Positions 13,115 to 22,414 of a DNA stretch of 64,000 nucleotides are shown here, piece after piece (within the stretch, counting starts at the first letter, position 1; each line of letters begins with the position of its first letter). The stretch spans positions 46,228,332 to 46,292,331 of the forward strand of contig CM064873.1 in the NCBI GenBank assembly GCA_032719365.1, given 5' to 3'. Source of the DNA: Prinsepia uniflora (lineage: Eukaryota > Streptophyta > Magnoliopsida > Rosales > Rosaceae). The notes below the pieces were generated by a model, which was given only the letters and a program-made list of their open reading frames with translations, was not told where the DNA came from and searched no databases. The position numbers and the translations under genes are program-made.

Positions 13115-13460
13115 ACAAAATGTGCAAAATGACCGTTTTGCCCCTAGTCGTGGGCAAAATGTTGACTTTTGATCGGGCGGTCAAATGGACTTTGACCGAT
13201 GACCGTGACGTAGTTCGGGACGTCACGAGTTCATAGACAGGTGGCACGTTCGATTCCGACATTCGTAGAGAAAGTTACGGTGTTCGGAAGTTGAGGGGTA
13301 TTTTGATAATTTGGCTTATTAGGGGCCAAATGTTGACTTTTTGATCGGGAGGTCCGATGGACGAGGGCCAAGGACCGTTACGTAGGTATCGTCGATACGA
13401 ATCCAACGACAGGCAGCATGCCGAAATCGGAGATTCGACGACAACGTTATGGTCAAAGAA
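13115..13460 (+). repeat. Tandem duplicated module at the LTR 5' side
   Basis: Two diverged modules in tandem (about 13,115-13,285 and 13,286-13,460) share the order ...TTTTG/GG-GGCCAAATGTTGACTTTTGATCGGG, a GGACCGTNACGTAG word, a TNGACAGGNGGCA word, then ...AAATCGGANATTCG and a ...GTTANGGT word. The first contains a perfect hairpin CGTGACGT...ACGTCACG. Equivalent pairs sit in LTR 2 (about 19,298), LTR 3 (about 25,482) and, antisense, in 35,139-38,152 and LTR C; LTRs A, B and D show only one module. Confidence 0.65.
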
Positions 13461-15043
13461 ACGAACTAACGAACCGAGGCTCAGATTAAAATAATAATAT
13501 AATAATGAATAGTGACCGTTGACTGCGCACATCCGTATGAGTGACAAGTGTCACCCATCCCTTGTTTCCAGCTCCATGTTTCCCTCCCAACACCATCATT
13601 ACTACATCATCATCATCTAATCCAGCATTTCCCCTAATTTCCTCTTCTTTGTTCCTAAACCGTGCACAAAATTGGGGGAATCAGATTGGGAGAATTGGCT
13701 CCCTCTCTCTGCCGTTCCTGAGAGAAAAATGAGAGACTAAGATGTTTGAATTAACTGGGAAACACGAGGGTTTGAGTGTGGGTTGAATTTTGGATTTTGG
13801 ATTTCGGGAAAATTCGAATTGAAGGAATTGAGCCGTGAGGATCAAATTGGAGATTACCTTCAGCTTCCTGGGAGTGCCACGATCAGTTTTGTCGAAGGAA
13901 CGAAGGGATTTGGCCACCAATTGGCTCTGATCACACTTGGTGACAGAGGAGGAACTTCGAGCTTGAGTCGTGGAGTTTGAGGCTTCGATTGATTCAATTG
14001 AGGTGGGGGAACTACTTCTCATGATCCCACGATGCTTCTGGGTTCATCAATTGAAGGAAAAAGGCTGTGGTTGACAGAACTTCATTGTTGAACAGTGACG
14101 GTGCTCGAGCTTGAGTCGTGACGTTTGAGCACAGGATTGATGCAATTGATGTGGGGGAATTGTTCCTCAAGGTCCATTGATGCTTCTGGATGTATCAATT
14201 GGATGAAACCTGCAGCAATTGACGGAATTCCATGAATGAACAGTGTTCGGAGTGTTCTTGGTGTTCATCATCGAATCGTGGGATTCTGGGTAAGGATTTG
14301 TGTAATTGAGGTTACAGACTTGCAATTGAACTAAGAACGAAACTAACTGATTGATCAATTGAAGGAATTAAGATCGAATTGACAGGATTGGAACCGGGTT
14401 GTATCGCGGGTGAGTTGGACCCGTTTACCAGAGAAACGGGTTGGGCTGGTGACACTGTAGCAGGCGCTTGAGTTTCACGCGCAGCCACTCACGACGGGGC
14501 GTGACGGCGTGTGGGCACGAATCTCGAGGTGAGGTCAACATGACTTTTAATCCATTCGATGTAACGGACATTTTGGAATTGGTTTCGTGTCGATCGGACA
14601 CCGTCTCGATATTGTTCGGGATATCCGAAGGTTTTAAATTAAGTTTAAAAATAAGTAAAAATTCGGGAAAATTACGGAACTTTGATAGGATGTTAATGAT
14701 GAGGTTAGTGACCCTCTATTGTGATTTGGACAGGATTGGGAGTCCCAGTGATAGTGGTGTGGCCCGGGAGGGCCGGTGGCACGCGTATCGAGGCATACCG
14801 TTAAAACGGTCTGTGAGTGGACTTTGGTTTTATAAATCCTATGCATGCTTAAATGTGATATATGGTTTATATACATGATTTCTATGATGGTATTTGTGAG
14901 TATTGATTTTGGGTATGTTGCACGTATTTCGAGGTGTTTTCCGTATTTCACGTGTATCGGGATTAACGGTTTATTTGTGGTTTTGCGTGCTTGTGGTTAA
15001 ATAAATAATATGATAAAACGATTTTTATATTGGAAGACGAACT

Positions 15044-15318
15044 CGGGCTTGAGGCCCACTTGTTTTGGAAATCTCGGACTTGGAGTCCATTTGAGTACGT
15101 AATCGGGCTGCGGGCCCAGTTGGTTTATAAGTCGGGCTGCGGGCCCAGTTGGTTTATAAATCGGGCCGTGCGCCCAGTGGTTCATAAAGTCGGGCATGAG
15201 GCCCAGTTGGATTAAAATGATGATTTCGGGTCAGGGGCCCTATATTTAATAAATGTGGTTACGGGTCAGGGACCCTAAATGGAATTGTGTTGTTTTATGG
15301 AAAATTCGGGCAGGGCCC
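15044..15318 (+). repeat. Array of GGGC-type short hairpins, LTR 1
   Basis: About eight short palindromes separated by 15-30 bp AT-rich spacers such as agttggtttata. Examples: GGGCTTGAGGCCC, GGACTTGGAGTCC, GGGCTGCGGGCCC (twice), GGGCATGAGGCCC, GGGTCAGGGACCC, GGGCAGGGCCC; one more, GGGTCGGGGACCC, lies at 15,741. Stem pairs change together (GGGC/GCCC, GGAC/GTCC, GGGT/ACCC). Near-identical arrays are at 21,227-21,501 and 27,411-27,685. Confidence 0.8.
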
Positions 15319-15501
15319 ATTGTGATGTTGTGAAATGAGTTAATAAAACTGTTTTTCCATATACCATCTGTACATATGGATATATGATGGTCTCCTCCAG
15401 ATGTCCGGGACACTGGGGAAGTCACGTTGCATTGCCTGTGAAGGGTCACCATACGGAGCAGCCGGACCGTATGATGACTCAGGAGCAGGATTGCTATGAT
15501 T

Positions 15502-15642
15502 GACGTCTGGGACGTCAGACATCAAGGATGTCAGATATATGGACCCGGAGAGACCCCGGGCAGCACGCGTAGCTTATGAAACCGTGAGATATGACGTCAG
15601 GGACGTCAAGCGTCTGGGACGCTAAGCATCTGGGATGCTGGT
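15502..15642 (+). repeat. Array of GACGTC-type short hairpins, LTR 1
   Basis: Five perfect hairpins with 6-bp stems and 3-nt loops: GACGTC-TGG-GACGTC, GACATC-AAG-GATGTC, GACGTC-AGG-GACGTC, AGCGTC-TGG-GACGCT, AGCATC-TGG-GATGCT. Both arms vary in concert. Copies are at 21,685-21,825 and 27,869-28,009. Confidence 0.8.
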
Positions 15643-16234
15643 GATGGTAATGGTAAAATATGGATTAATGAATAAAATGGCTTATTGGTTGGATATGTGT
15701 TATGTGGTAAAAATGGATTATTGGTTATGAAATGGTATGTAGGGTCGGGGACCCTAAATGGTTTTGGATTTTTGAATTGATGTTCATTTATGGTCGTGGG
15801 TGGTGACCCATATGGTTTTAATATGTATGGTGGTGGTATTCCACAGTTTTGGGCTGAGTTCCCACACTTGGTTTTTGGTTAACGGTTTTTGGGCTAAGGC
15901 CCTAAGGGCTCGGTTGAGCAAACGTTTTGGTTACTGGTTTTTGTGGCATGCATACATTTTTTATTGGAGGGCATAAATGTCTTATAATGTATTTGGTAAA
16001 CTTATTGGTTTTTGTCCACTCACAGCTTTTGGTTTTAATGCCCTTCAGGTTGATCACGGATGCGATTGCAGCAGAGACTGGGACATTGCACCCCTCCTCC
16101 ATCGATCCTTGCGCATTCTGGATGCCCCGTTGGGCAGTGGCTCTTGGTTATCCCTTGTCTGACACCTGTTGTTGGACAGGAGCAGGGCACATTCCACGGT
16201 AATCCCGGGGGGATTGGGATGGGTCCTGTCAACT

Positions 16235-16246
16235 TGGTATCAGAGC
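16235..16246 (+). promoter_or_regulatory. Primer binding site (initiator tRNA-Met type)
   Basis: TGGTATCAGAGC three bases after the LTR 1 end. This is the usual plant Ty3/copia PBS complementary to the 3' end of tRNA-iMet. Confidence 0.85.
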
Positions 16247-19117
16247 ACGGTTGCTCTTTTGTGTGCGCATGTCGAGGGTGTGATGTCTCTTTGGGCTGCA
16301 ATTCGTTATCAACCTGATAGATAGTTTTTGGGTTTGGATAGTGGATGGAGTGTGATTGGCCCGATACGCTGTGCGTTAATGTGATTCGACCCAAGTGGGG
16401 TTGATTGTGATGAACTGGTATTGTGGGACCGTCGGTTCGGTCATGTGATATTGGATTGTTGTGCTGCTAGGTGCAGCCAGGTTCGGGGAACCTCATTTGA
16501 GTAATGGTCTAAAATGTGAACCCTTGTGGTGGTTTCAAGTGTGAGGGATGTTGGTTCATCGGAGTTGGCCGATGACCTAGTGGTGGAACCCACACTGAGT
16601 TGATGGTAGGATTGGATTTGACGTCTATTCGATGTCAGGACCGCGGGGTCGGTCAGGTTGTGGATTTTATATTACGGGAAGTGGTTGGGTTCGGTTGAAC
16701 CATAGGGTGTGATTGTGGAACACTAGTATTAAAAAGGTAAACCTTAATTGTGGCTAGTGGATGAGAACTTGTGCTGCGACGAGCGGTTGAGGTCATGGAT
16801 GACCATGTGGATGGCTCTGGTGAGTCTAGGCAGAACTATGGGATCCGATTTACGGATACGGTTCTGAGATAAATTATGGAATCCCGTGCTGGATTGGGTA
16901 TTGGTGTGATGTGTGGATGCGGATCTCGATAGCAATGACAGTTAGTCGGAAGTCATATGTAGATGACTGGCTATCGAGGGTAATTGGTGCGGTTATAATA
17001 CTTGGGGATCAAGGGACGTTCGGGGAACGTTCATTTTCCTGATGTGGATTGTCAGATTAGTGGTACCTATAGTCGTGAGGTACGGGATCGTCGTTCGGTG
17101 TGAACGGAGATCCAGGGTTGTCATATTTGCACACGGTGTGCAGTATGGATGTTTGCGGGTTAGTACTTTTGTGCTGATGCTAGTATGGATGCCTGTGTGC
17201 TGATACTGGTGTTGTTGGTAGTGTGTTGGTGCTGGTACTAGCGCTGGTGCTAGTGTCGGTAATGGTGTTGACGATGAGCCACAAGTTGGGGTGTGACTCC
17301 GTCATGATGAACATATGTTCGGTCTTTGAGATTCGGTAGTGGTTGAGTGTTGGACTGGATGGGATCCAGTTAAGATTGTGATGTGTTGGGATAAGTCCCA
17401 ATGGTGGTGAGATAACCAGTAAGGAGTGGATTAAAAAGGTATAATTGAGAACTTGGGAAACCGAGTGTTGAACCTGTAAAGGTCGGGATGTGCGAACGGG
17501 ACAATAACGGATTGATTGTGGACACGGGGTTGTCCAAGGGAATTGAGGAGGTAGGAAGTCTAGTGGTTAGACTTGACGTCTTGTTGGGAGCATGTCTGTT
17601 TCCAACATGGTTGGAACCTTAGATTCGAGAAGCGTTGTGATTGGGGAACGAGAGTGGTGTTTGTTCTTGGTGATTGGTATTCCGAAGTCATAGGGGTTGA
17701 CTTCTTGTTTTCTGCCCTGGCAGACGTTGAGTGTAGTTACCAGTACGTTGAGCGTGTATTGGTTGGTGGGCCCATGTGTGTTTTTAGGTCATTAGGAGGA
17801 GATACGTATTCGAAATTAGGTAAACGAGATTTCTCATTTTCTGCTTGGTGGCAGAGGATGTTGTGAGTGCAGCGAGTTTTGTTTGCATCCACGTAGGATG
17901 AGTTTTGGCGTCATTGTGTTGGATCATCCTTGGTTTTTCCTAGGTGGAACGACAAGGATCGATACGAACTTGGGTATGTGAGTCGTAAATGACGGAGTTG
18001 AACTTCTTTTCGAAGTGAGGCCCGTATGGTATTCTACTCGGGTGAGTAGGTTTTCAAGGTAGTTGAATTTTGTCAACATTAGATGTGTGGAGGTTGGATT
18101 GGCTTCCCTATGAAGTCAATTGGAGGTATTGAACGGGTAACCGATAGGTTCGGTTTTGGATGTGTCTTGGTAAATGTGAACGAGATTTTGGGATTTGGAA
18201 TCGAATTTCTGGGTGACGATTCAGGATTCGATTTTGGAACTTGAAAGTATATTTCTGGATTTGGGTACGGAATGATTATTCCAAATGCTAGCTTACGGAA
18301 TAATGATTTCGGATTCGGATTTGGATAAGAATTAAAATTTGATGTCTGGGCTTGGATCCAGGATTTCTTACGAAATTGCGGATTCGGATTCGGAATTGTA
18401 ACTAAATTATAGGTGGAGTTTCGTTTTGTCTCATGCTGGATTGGGCAAATGTACTCCATTATTGGAACGCGTTCGGCTATGACCTAGGTGGTTGTAGTCT
18501 GGTTATTAGGTAGATGTGTGTACTTCGTACATGGTTCGAGGTACAATACCTTGTAGACTTGTGATGTCTAGTTACGGTATACGGGATATACCCGAGGTGT
18601 GTTGGTGAACGTGTTGGTAGTCGGATTGGTTCCGATACCATGGGATTGGTTATGGACCGGACATTACTATGCAATGGGTCGTGGTAATTCCGATGTGTTT
18701 AATCACACACAGATCGTGTGAAAGGTCGGTAAATGTTTACTAAGTCAAGTACGTTGGTGGCATGTGTAGCGACGAGTGGGTCTAGTGTCGGGTTTTGACT
18801 GACAACAACTGTGTGGTGACAGTTTGTCAGGATGTGTCAACATAGACTGTTGAGTGGGGTCAGCTGACTCCTAGTGGGAGTGGGAAAGGAACCGTCGAGT
18901 TGTTACGTCAACGAGAGGGTTGATTTGACAAGTGGTGTCAAATTCGAAACAAGTAGTTTCAGTCATTCGACGGGGTCGAATGTAGTCGTTGCGTTTTGAG
19001 TACTAGTGGTACTTTTGGGTGCAGACAAGTTTTGTCTGATTAGTTGGTGTACAGGTGTACACGTGTCGCGTGGTCGATTCCACTTTCCACGGGGTGTTTG
19101 TGGAATCAGGATAGTCG

Positions 19118-19209
19118 AGTTTCGAGAGCGAAACTAATTAAGGAGGGAAGTACGTCTGAGTTTAGATCGGTTGGAATTTCGAGGACGAAATTTATTAAGG
19201 AGGGAAGAT
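19118..19209 (+). promoter_or_regulatory. Doublet of hairpin plus polypurine tract before LTR 2
   Basis: Two units: hairpin AGTTTCG-AGAG-CGAAACT (19,118-19,135) followed by aaggagggaag (19,140-19,150), then hairpin AATTTCG-AGGA-CGAAATT (19,175-19,192) followed by aaggagggaaga (19,197-19,208) adjoining the LTR. The second is the plus-strand priming PPT; the hairpin stem differs from the first by a compensated G-C to A-T pair. Same doublet at 25,301-25,392. Confidence 0.75.
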
Positions 19210-22200
19210 TGTAACGACCCGTCCCGAATTCCGGGATTAGATTAGTGACTAATCTTGATTAGTGAGGTTGAACGGTGGTTAGTAGGGCGGAATCGGACAA
19301 AATGTGCAAAATGACCGTTTTGCCTCTGGTCGTGGGCAAAATGTTGACTTTTTGATCGGGCGGTCAAATGGACTTTGACCGATGACCGTGACGTAGTTCG
19401 GGACGTCACGAGTTCATAGACAGGTGGCACGTTCGATTCCGACATTCGTAGAAAAAGTTACGGTGTTCGGAAGTTGAGGGGTATTTTGGTAATTTGGCTT
19501 ATTAGGGGCCAAATGTTGACTTTTTGATCGGGAGGTCCGATGGACTAGGGCCAAGGACCGTTACGTAGGTATCATCGATACGAATCCAACGACAGGCGGC
19601 ATGCCGAAATCGGAGATTCGACGACAACGTTATGGTCAAGGAAACGAACTAAAGAACCGAGGCTCGGATTAAAATAATAATATAATAATGAATAGTGACC
19701 GTTGACTGTGCACATCCGGATGAGTGACAAGTGTCACCCATCCCTTGTTTCCAGCTCCATGTTTCCCTCCCAACACCATCATTACTACATCATCATCATC
19801 TAATCCACCATTTCCCCTAATTTCCTCTTCTTTGTTCCTAAACCGTGCACAAAATTGGGGGAATCAGATTGGGAGAATTGGCTCCCTCTCTCTGCCGTTC
19901 CTGAGAGAAAAATGAGAGACTAAGATGTTTGAATTAACTGGGAAACACGAGGGTTTGAGTGTGGGTTGAATTTTGGATTTTGGATTTCGGGAAAATTCGA
20001 ATTGAAGGAATTGAGCCGTGAGGATCAAATTGGAGATTACCTTCAGCTTCCTGGGAGTGCCACGATCAGTTTTGTCGAAGGAACGAAGGGATTTGGCCAC
20101 CAATTGGCTCTGATCACACTTGGTGACAGAGGAGGAACTTCGAGCTTGAGTCGTGGAGTTTGAGGCTTCGATTGATTCAATTGAGGTGGGGGAACTACTT
20201 CTCATGATCCCACGATGCTTCTGGGTTCATCAATTGAAGGAAAAAGGCTGTGGTTGACAGAACTCCATTGTTGAACAGTGACGGTGCTCGAGCTTGAGTC
20301 GTGACGTTTGAGCACAGGATTGATGCAATTGATGTGGGGGAATTGTTCCTCATAGTCCATTGATGCTTCTGGATGCATCAATTGGATGAAACCTGCTGCA
20401 ATTGACGGAATTCCATGAATGAACAGTGTTCGGAGTGTTCTTGGTGTTCATCATCGAATCGTGGGATTCTGGGTAAGGATTTGTGTAATTGAGGTTACAG
20501 ACTTGTAATTGAACTAAGAACGAAACTAACTGATTGATCAATTGAAGGAATTAAGATCGAATTGACAGGATTGGAACCGGGTTGTATCGCGGGTGAGTTG
20601 GACCGGTTTACCAGAGAAACGGGTTGGGCTGGTGACACTGTAGCAGGCGCGTGAGTTTCACGCGCAGCCACTCACGACGGCGCGTGACGGCGCGTGGGCA
20701 CGAATCTCGAGGTGAGGTCAACATGACTTTTAATCCATTCGATGTAACAGACATTTTGGAATTGGTTTCGTGTCGATCGGACACCGTCTCGATATTGTTC
20801 GGGATATCCGAATGTTTTAAATTAAGTTTAAAAATAAGTAAAAATTCGGGAAAATTACGGAACTTTGATAGGATGTTAATGATGAGGTTAGTGACCCTCT
20901 ATTGTGATTTGGACAGGATTGGGAGTCCCAGTGATAGTGGTGTGGCCCGGGAGGGCCGGTGGCACGCGTATCGAGGCATACCGTTAAAACGGTCTGTGAG
21001 TGGACTTTGGTTTTATAAATCCTATGCATGCTTAAATGTGATATATGGTTTATATACATGATTTCTATGATGGTATTTGTGAGTATTGATTTTGGGTATG
21101 TTGCACGTATTTCGAGGTGTTTTCCGTATTTCACGTGTATCGGGATTAACGGTTTATTTGTGGTTTTGCGTGCTTGTGGTTAAATAAATAATATGATAAA
21201 ACGATTTTTATATTGGAAGACGAACTCGGGCTTGAGGCCCACTTGTTTTGGAAATCTCGGACTTGGAGTCCATTTGAGTACGTAATCGGGCTGCGGGCCC
21301 AGTTGGTTTATAAGTCGGGCTGCGGGCCCAGTTGGTTTATAAATCGGGCCGTGCGCCCAGTGGTTCATAAAGTCGGGCATGAGGCCCAGTTGGATTAAAA
21401 TGATGATTTCGGGTCAGGGGCCCTATATTTAATAAATGTGGTTACGGGTCAGGGACCCTAAATGGAATTGTGTTGTTTTATGGAAAATTCGGCCAGGGCC
21501 CATTGTGATGTTGTGAAATGAGTTAATAAAACTGTTTTTCCATATACCATCTGTACATATGGATATATGATGGTCTCCTCCAGATGTCCGGGACATTGGG
21601 GAAGTCACGTTGCATTGCCTGTGAAGGGTCACCATACGGAGCAGCCGAACCGTATGATGACTCAGGAGCAGGATTGCTATGATTGACGTCTGGGACGTCA
21701 GACATCAAGGATGTCAGATATATGGACCCGGAGAGACCCCGGGCAGCATGCGTAGCTTATGAAACCGTGAGATATGACGTCAGGGACGTCAAGCGTCTGG
21801 GACGCTAAGCATCTGGGATGCTGGTGATGGTAATGGTAAAATATGGATTAATGAATAAAATGGCTTATTGGTTGGATATGTGTTATGTGGTAAAAATGGA
21901 TTATTGGTTATGAAATGGTATGTAGGGTCGGGGACCCTAAATGGTTTTGGATTTTTGAATTGATGTTCATTTATGGTCGTGGGTGGTGACCCACATGGTT
22001 TTAATATGTATGGTGGTGGTATTCCACAGTTTTGGGCTGAGTTCCAACACTTGGTTTTTGGTTAACGGTTTTTGGGCTAAGGCCCTAAGGGCTCGGTTGA
22101 GCAAACGTTTTGGTTACTGGTTTTTGTGGCATGCATACGTTTTTTATTGGAGGGCATAAATGTCTTATAATGTATTTGGTAAACTTATTGGTTTTTGTCC

Positions 22201-22414
22201 ACTCACAGCTTTTGGTTTTAATGCCCTTCAGGTTGATCACGGATGCGATTGCAGCAGAGACTGGGACATTGCACACCTCCTCCATCGATCCTTGCGCATT
22301 CTGGATGCCCCGTTGGGCAGTGGCTCTTGGTTATCCCTTGTCTGACACCTCTTGTTGGACAGGAGCAGGGCACATTCCACGGTAATCCCGGGGGGATTGG
22401 GATGGGTCCTGTCA
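19210..22414 (+). repeat. LTR 2 (shared middle LTR) of the three-LTR element
   Basis: 3,205 bp, nearly identical to LTRs 1 and 3. It serves as 3' LTR of the first internal region and 5' LTR of the second. Private changes are visible near 21,490, 21,595, 21,650 and 21,750, where LTRs 1 and 3 agree with each other. Confidence 0.9.
20646..20702 (+). promoter_or_regulatory. CpG-rich CACGCGC/GCGCGTG cluster in the LTR
   Basis: About 57 bp with repeated GCGCGTG and CACGCGC words, including the palindromic GGCGCGTGAGTTTCACGCGC. CGCG boxes of this type are known binding sites of plant CAMTA factors, but function here is inference. Copies: 26,829-26,886 (intact), 14,462-14,518 (partly decayed), 36,736-36,791 and 43,431-43,486 (antisense), and diverged ones at about 10,440-10,510 and 29,288-29,332. 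Confidence 0.5.

Larger units (their letters stand above)
14811..16025 (+). repeat. 12-nt inverted pair bracketing the hairpin arrays in LTR 1
   Basis: CTGTGAGTGGAC at 14,811-14,822 and its exact reverse complement GTCCACTCACAG at 16,014-16,025. The same pair occurs at 20,994/22,197 (LTR 2), 27,178/28,381 (LTR 3), 35,345/36,430 (antisense LTR), and with 10-11 nt in LTR B (10,803/11,690), LTR A (9,277/30,959) and LTR D (34,219/45,070). Such retention over otherwise diverged LTRs points to a functional or structural role, unknown. Confidence 0.75.
13028..16231 (+). repeat. LTR 1 of the three-LTR element
   Basis: 3,204 bp, TGTAACGACCC...GGGTCCTGTCA. Order of landmarks: two tandem promoter-side modules (13,115-13,460), a CACGCGC-rich cluster (about 14,462-14,518, several CpG sites altered here), CTGTGAGTGGAC (14,811-14,822) with a TTTTATAAAT word just after it, GGGC-type hairpin array (15,044-15,318), GACGTC-type hairpin array (15,502-15,642), and the inverse GTCCACTCACAG (16,014-16,025). 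Open frames inside, such as 14,468-14,878, are not credible genes. Confidence 0.9.
16232..19209 (+). other. Non-coding internal region 1 of the three-LTR element
   Basis: 2,978 bp between LTR 1 and LTR 2. It starts with the primer binding site and ends with a duplicated hairpin-plus-polypurine module. It contains GGATTCGGA-rich sequence (18,170-18,400). No reverse transcriptase, gag or integrase motif in any frame; frames such as 17,573-17,866 are unrelated to known proteins as far as I can see. Clear similarity to the internal region 38,153-41,833 (antisense). Confidence 0.8.

Noticed and set aside
14468..14878. 136-codon open frame repeated in all three LTRs (also at 20,651 and 26,835)
   Set aside because: Its conservation only reflects near-identical LTR copies; it spans LTR regulatory sequence, has no recognisable domain and is not conserved in the related LTRs.
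15502..15642. CRISPR-like or tRNA-like array
   Set aside because: Repeats are short hairpins with variable stems in a plant LTR; there are no uniform repeats, spacers or cas genes, and no tRNA fold.
17573..17866. 97-codon frame in internal region 1 (and 23,756-24,049 in region 2)
   Set aside because: No start context, domain or similarity to gag/pol motifs; the antisense relative does not keep the frame.
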